In this document: one piece after another, positions 59,653-64,000 of the stretch
Layout of the letters: each line of letters opens with the position of its first letter
How positions within the stretch are numbered: the stretch's first letter is position 1
From: Pholiota molesta
Taxonomy: Eukaryota > Basidiomycota > Agaricomycetes > Agaricales > Strophariaceae
Direction: 5' to 3'
Length of the DNA: 64,000 nucleotides
Assembly: GCA_014925825.1 (NCBI GenBank)
Contig: JACGCK010000002.1
Location: forward strand, 1,178,001-1,242,000
Program-made: the position numbers and the translations under genes
The notes under the pieces: generated by a model
Told to the model about the DNA's origin: nothing
Database searches by the model: none
What the model saw: the letters and a program-made list of their open reading frames with translations, nothing else

Positions 59653-60453
59653 TAATGTAGCGCAATTCTTCTCAGGTTTATCATGATGGGATATATTACA
59701 GTCAGCACACACATGGCGAACACTCACGATGCGCGACACTGCATTCACAATAATACCGGTCATAATCAACCAATTGGATTGGCGGTTTACACATGAATTT
59801 GCAGTAATAAGATCACATTTTAATTGTCACGATGCAAGATATACAACGGAGGTGGGAGACTGCTGCGCCGAGCATAAAATGTGCTGCCATCGATCGACAG
59901 AGGCAGAGTCTAAACAGGCAGCCTCGGCGGACATGGACGTGGGCTGTGTGGGGGCTCCCACATCCATGATGATCCGGGGCTACTACGGCGCTCTAGCCTC
60001 TAGCAGCAATTCATATTTGGAATATGGGCGCACGTAACGGCGCATATGGGTCGATTTCATGGTGCATTAGTACAAGTTTTGCACCGGGGTCGATGAAATG
60101 AGCTGAAACAGAACGTAATTAGCACGATGATAGGGGAAATTTCAAGGGTGCCGGCCTCGGTGAGGCAGCTGCAAGTCAGGGAAACCCGGTATACGATCTC
60201 ATAGCATGAAAGCATGCAATCGATTAATAGGGAACCTTGGATCATCTTCGGAGGGAGAATGGGACGCAGCTCACCGTGTTGTGGGGACATTGGGAGGGGA
60301 ACGTTGAAGAAACGCGATCGATGGGAATCGAACGTGGTGGAAATGCGTGACGTCACGCGTGTGTTACTGGAGGCCGATTGCCGGAAAGGGACAGGGAGTG
60401 CAATAGTGGCACAGCTCGCTGCTCCGAGTCAACCTTGTCCTGTAACATCCACC
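59653..60453. other. Divergent intergenic region between the ABC transporter and the RING E3 gene
   Basis: No coding sequence recognised. A strong CRE-type palindrome lies at 60345-60358 (separate entry). CCAAT-type elements occur near 59770. Confidence 0.5.
60345..60358. promoter_or_regulatory. CRE/ATF-type palindrome
   Basis: GCGTGACGTCACGC is a perfect 14-nt palindrome around TGACGTCA (60348-60355), the full cAMP-response element bound by bZIP ATF/CREB factors. It lies about 100 nt upstream of the RING E3 start and about 700 nt upstream of the divergent ABC transporter. Binding is inferred. Confidence 0.5.
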
Positions 60454-62574
60454 ATGTCCTCCAGGGAGCCTCTTTGGTTCTGCCACGAGGTCCGTCGTCG
60501 CTCCGCTCTCTCAGCCCTGCACCTCGCTCCAACTGATCTTTACATCTTAGTGTCACGCAGAAATGAGACCACTCATGGTGCGCCCGACCCCCGTCTTTCA
60601 TCCAATTAACCTTTCTGACCCTCGTATTCAGGTCCCAGACCCCGTATGCGCATCATGTCGTTCAAGCTTCGTCGAGAAGGTCAGCCTCCCGCCCTCCGAA
60701 TGGTAATGTCGTCATACTCCGACGGAAGTTAACCAATCGCTTGATTAGATGGAAAATACTGCAGATGATCCTCGACAATTCGCTGCCGGGGGTGACGATC
60801 TTGCTGATGGCGCCCCTCCAGGGGTAGACGCTCTTCTCTGTACGTCACTTTCTCGGAGAGCGGCCCAATGCTCCTGACCACGTCCTGACTGTAATCTAGT
60901 TACCCTGCAATCTTTGATGGATCGAGGCATGGGGCAACAAAATACTCCCCTTCAAAGACCAACTACCGGTCCTTCAGTATGTCGTCGTTAATTTTACCGT
61001 CAATATACTCTAAGCATTTGATTCTAGGTAACTTTCGAGCTTAGAAGTCCCACAGGTTCGCGCACTGTACGTTTCGGTGGAGCGAATACGTTAGGTGGAA
61101 GAAACCAAGATGGATCACGGCCTGCTTCAGAAGATGGTATCCCCAACATGTCTTCGTAAGTCTTTTTTTATTATTTTCGATGTGACTGCCCACAATAACG
61201 ACATTAGATTCGTACGTCCACCGCCCCCTTTGACTCCTTTCGGCATCCCGTTAGGTGGTAATCCTGGCGGCGGTGGAGATCATCAAAACATCAGCGGCGC
61301 TCTTATGGCGCAATATCTCATGGCACTGCTTGGGTACCACGATCCAGCAATGTTGGGAATGCCAGAGAGTGGACGAATGGGCGACTACGTATTCAACCAA
61401 GAAGGTTTGTTGCGTCAATCTCAATCAATCGTTATCTTCACACCGACGATGTTTCTGTTATCAAGCGCTTGATCAAATAATTTCTCAAATCATGGAAAAC
61501 TCGAATGCACACCGCCCAGTGCCTGCGCCCGAAGAAGTCATCGCAAAATTACCTAGAGAGGTTTTAGTGGAAGGGTGTAAGCTCTTTCATCATTACTCAT
61601 ACACATGTATGAGAGACTGACGAATATCCTACAGCACCGAGGCTAGAACAAGATTGCGCAATTTGCAAAGACCAATTCAAACTCAACACAGAGGATCCAG
61701 ACGAACAAGTCGTGGTGACACTACCATGTAAACACCCATTCCATCAACCTTGTATATTACCATGGCTCGCCTCAAGTGGGACATGCCCCGTATGCCGGTA
61801 TGCACCAAATCCATGATACCTATTGACCATACCAATTACTGAATTCTCACTCTTTCCCTCACGTAACTATAGCTTCCAGCTTGTACCCCAACCAGAACCG
61901 CACCCACCGCCACCCGGTAGACCCGAGGCCGAGGGGGCCCGCAGCAGGTCCCCACCCCCGTCTGGGCCCCCGCGTGCGGACACAGGCAGCCCGGGACCCT
62001 CGCAGCGCCCACGCACCCCACCGCCCCAGTCCGCTGGCGCGGGCACCGGGGGCAACGGCAACGGCACCTCAGGCACCCCCGCGAGCCGCGGATCCGAGTC
62101 CGGTGGGGGCCTCTTCCACACCATATTCAGCGGGATCTCGCCCTTCGCGCGTCCCCACCAGAACAGGGACGGGAATACCACGAACGCGAACGCGAATAAT
62201 GCGCATGCGAATACGCCACCAGCCCCACCGGCGCTGCCAGTAGCAGTAGTAGCGACGCCCCGACGAACCACCGGCCGTGGTCGCCGTCGTGGGGCGGCAC
62301 GAGCACGATGCGGCCGCGCTCGCCCCGGCCGCGGTCGCCGCCGCCCGCGTCGCACCAGCGCTCGCCGCCGCACCGGCGCTCGAGCTCGGACGCCGCGTCG
62401 CCGCACTTCCTTCCGTTCCCGTCATCATACCCCCACAGACGACCGACTGGGCCCAACGCGAACGCCAGTTCCCCTAATAACAATAATAACAACAATAATA
62501 GTCCGAATCCGAATCCGAATCCGAATGCAAACGGCAACCAGCCGCCTGGGGGCTGGGAGGACGAGCTGGATTAG
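60454..62574 (+). CDS. RING-H2 E3 ubiquitin ligase with N-terminal zinc ribbon (RNF115/126-like)
   Basis: Exons 60454-60489, 60551-60577 and 60632-60679 join to give the zinc ribbon WFCHECHAEMRPLM plus PDPVCASCRSSFVEK. Several short exons follow, including GSRTVRFGGANTLGGR and MAQYLMALLGYHDPAML. The RING-H2 finger lies near 61640-61799: CAICKDQF, then PCKHPFHQPCILPWL and CPVCR. This order (zinc ribbon, linker, RING) matches RNF115/RNF126, which ubiquitinate mislocalised and endocytic proteins. The tail is low-complexity. It starts in one frame (ISPFARPHQNRDGNTTNAN) but then reads better in the next (NNNNNNNNSPNPNPNPNA up to WEDELD at 62574). One lost base near 62200-62240 would explain this, since the first frame turns into an Arg-rich run typical of out-of-frame GC-rich DNA. 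Confidence 0.85.
62503..62532 (+). repeat. Hexamer repeat within the RING gene tail
   Basis: CCGAAT units repeat about four times and encode alternating Pro-Asn. Just upstream, an AAT/AAC-rich tract (about 62476-62502) encodes a run of Asn. Both are simple repeats prone to slippage. Confidence 0.8.
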
Positions 62575-63647
62575 ACTCGGCGTGTGGGGGTTGGTTGGTA
62601 TGGGCGTGATTTTCATGTGCTGGGCCAGCGCGGTGGACGATATGACGGAACGCCGGGTGCGGTGCTGCTGGGTGGCGGCTGCTGTTGCGCTGCTGCGCAT
62701 TTCCTAAGTACGTGGTGCTGCGATGCAATGGCATGGGGGGACCAAGACGGTGTCGTGGTGGCTCAGATCTATTTAGTTTTGGTTTGCATCCGGTTTTCCA
62801 CTCCATCGCTCACACAGACTTTTCTTTCATTGCACGCGTATATCGTGATGGGTAGATGCAGGCAGCGAGCGTGAAATTATATTTCCATGTCGCTGCTCGA
62901 GATCTATCTGTCTGTCTTTCCTGTCATGGCTTTCGTTTTTGGCCTGGTATATCGAAAAATGTTCACGTAGTCATTGCGTAGTCACCTTTTTAATAATTCT
63001 GTCCAGATGTAGCATGTATCATATGTAGATACTATACGCAAATGTTGTAAACTATTACTTTTCTTTGCCTATATGATTAAGAAGGATATGAAGATCCCTT
63101 CCGTTAAAGATTTCTAACAGGTTGCTATGTCTGTTCTTGTTATCTTTTCCTATTATTGTTATCACGTCCAAGTAAGTACTGTAAGGCAATGTAAGTATGT
63201 CTTGTCCATCCTTGGCCTTCACTTGAACCAATAACGACCATCTTTCTGAATCATAGAAAGAAGAACACCATCACAGAGCATTTAGACTGCTGGCAATTCC
63301 TCGATCATGGCACAATCCTCTCAGGATCGAAGAACCTCGAGACGGCATCTGGTAGCTTCCCTTCCCTTCCCAGCCGCTGCGGTGCGTATCCAAGTCTTCG
63401 GAAGCGAGACTCACACTCCCATCCTATACATACCCAGGAGGGATAAATCTCGGACTCGGAAAAACGGACAGATCATGAGGGCAAATAATAATTGTATTTG
63501 TGGTTGGTTGATGCAGATTCAATATGGGGTATTCCGGTCCAATGCAAATCCAGGGGGTGGGGGGGTAAATATGGTACATATCGTTCCTCTTCTTCCTCCG
63601 GCACACACATCCCTCCGAGTCGCTTCCGCCTCTGAGCGCGGCACAGC
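62575..63647. other. Convergent intergenic region
   Basis: About 1.1 kb between the RING gene (+) and the aspartic protease (-). An open frame at 63307-63723 on the plus strand overlaps the antisense of the protease and has no domain. No gene recognised. Confidence 0.5.
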
Positions 63648-64000
63648 TCAGTTGGTGGTGGCGTCGGTGAAGGGGGTGGTGGCGAAGCCGACCTGCTTGT
63701 TGGCGGTGTCGAAGACGGAGTAGAAGCGCTCGAGGAAGGTGTAGCCGTTGATGAAGTCGAGGCCCTGGCCCGAGTTCGAGCCGAGGTCGTTGACGATGAG
63801 GTAGATGGAGCTGGCGGTGCCGCCGATGTCCGTGTTCAGCGAGCGGGGGAAGAGCTGTGCGTTGGCGGTCAACTCGAAAGTGGCCTGTACAGCAGAAAAG
63901 GAGAGATAATGAGAATCCTTTGCATATCATCAAAAGAAAGAAGGGAATGGAACGCACTCCTCCAGCAATGAAGAACAGACTTTGCAGGTTCGAGAATTGG
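63648..64000 (-). CDS. Aspartic protease (A1 pepsin family), C-terminal part, cut by the window edge
   Basis: Two exon parts are visible: 64000-63958 (partial) and 63884-63648, joined in phase. They give SLFFIAGGATFELTANAQLF and later IYLIVNDLGSNSGQGLDFIN followed by GYTFLERFYSVFDTANKQVG and FATTPF. The block GLDFINGYTFLERFYSVFDT is the C-terminal lobe ending typical of secreted fungal pepsins (polyporopepsin type). The catalytic Asp residues would lie upstream, outside the window. The gene runs leftward; its start is not in this sequence. It is probably a secreted or vacuolar endopeptidase. Confidence 0.88.

Overview
The window is fungal, and the gene models point to a mushroom-forming basidiomycete (Agaricomycetes-like). 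Almost every gene is split by many 50-80 nt GT-AG introns. Very small exons occur (3, 12, 15, 18, 22 and 27 nt), and two introns appear to be GC-AG. Families typical of this group are present: an F-box protein, a DUF6533 membrane protein, a HET-domain protein, GH5 glucanases and an A1 pepsin. Exon joins were worked out by hand from splice consensus, reading phase and family motifs. For most complete genes the exon lengths sum to a whole number of codons.

Layout. 1-10 kb: an F-box protein (+), a GPI-type chitin-deacetylase-like CE4 protein (+), a non-coding stretch with a long inverted repeat, and a DUF6533 membrane protein (-). 10-19 kb: a BRCA2/Brh2 homologue (+) with MluI cell-cycle boxes just upstream, a taxilin-family protein carrying an internal SUMO-like domain (+), and UDP-GlcNAc pyrophosphorylase UAP1 (-). 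19-29 kb: a GH5_9 exo-1,3-beta-glucanase (+), a dead fragment of the same gene, an intron-containing tRNA-Gly, a mitochondrial oxaloacetate-type carrier (-) and an Mdm1/SNX13-type sorting nexin (+). 29-37 kb: a HET protein (-), a GH5_7 mannanase (+) and TRM6 (-), all with apparent one-base losses. 37-47 kb: a UCS myosin chaperone (+) directly before a class I myosin (+), then a Ser/Pro-rich coiled-coil protein (+). 47-54 kb: riboflavin synthase (-), a second GH5_9 paralogue (-), a Gly/Gln-rich protein (-) and a single-pass membrane protein with a Ser/Thr-rich ectodomain (-). 54-64 kb: an ABCC transporter (-), a RING-H2 E3 ligase (+) and the 3' end of an A1 aspartic protease (-) cut by the window edge.

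Functional links. Several genes serve the cell wall: UAP1 makes UDP-GlcNAc for chitin, the CE4 protein is likely to act on chitin, two GH5_9 enzymes act on beta-1,3-glucan, and the membrane protein at 53 kb resembles wall sensors only in topology. The UCS chaperone and the class I myosin are a likely chaperone-client pair lying side by side. No transposon open reading frame, CRISPR array, rRNA or biosynthetic gene cluster was seen.

Quality note. Most coding genes read cleanly, but those at about 28.9-36 kb, 57.0-59.4 kb and 62.2 kb show repeated shifts that all look like the loss of one base. Because this also hits TRM6, a conserved housekeeping gene, local assembly or consensus error (or a second nuclear haplotype) is at least as likely as pseudogenisation.
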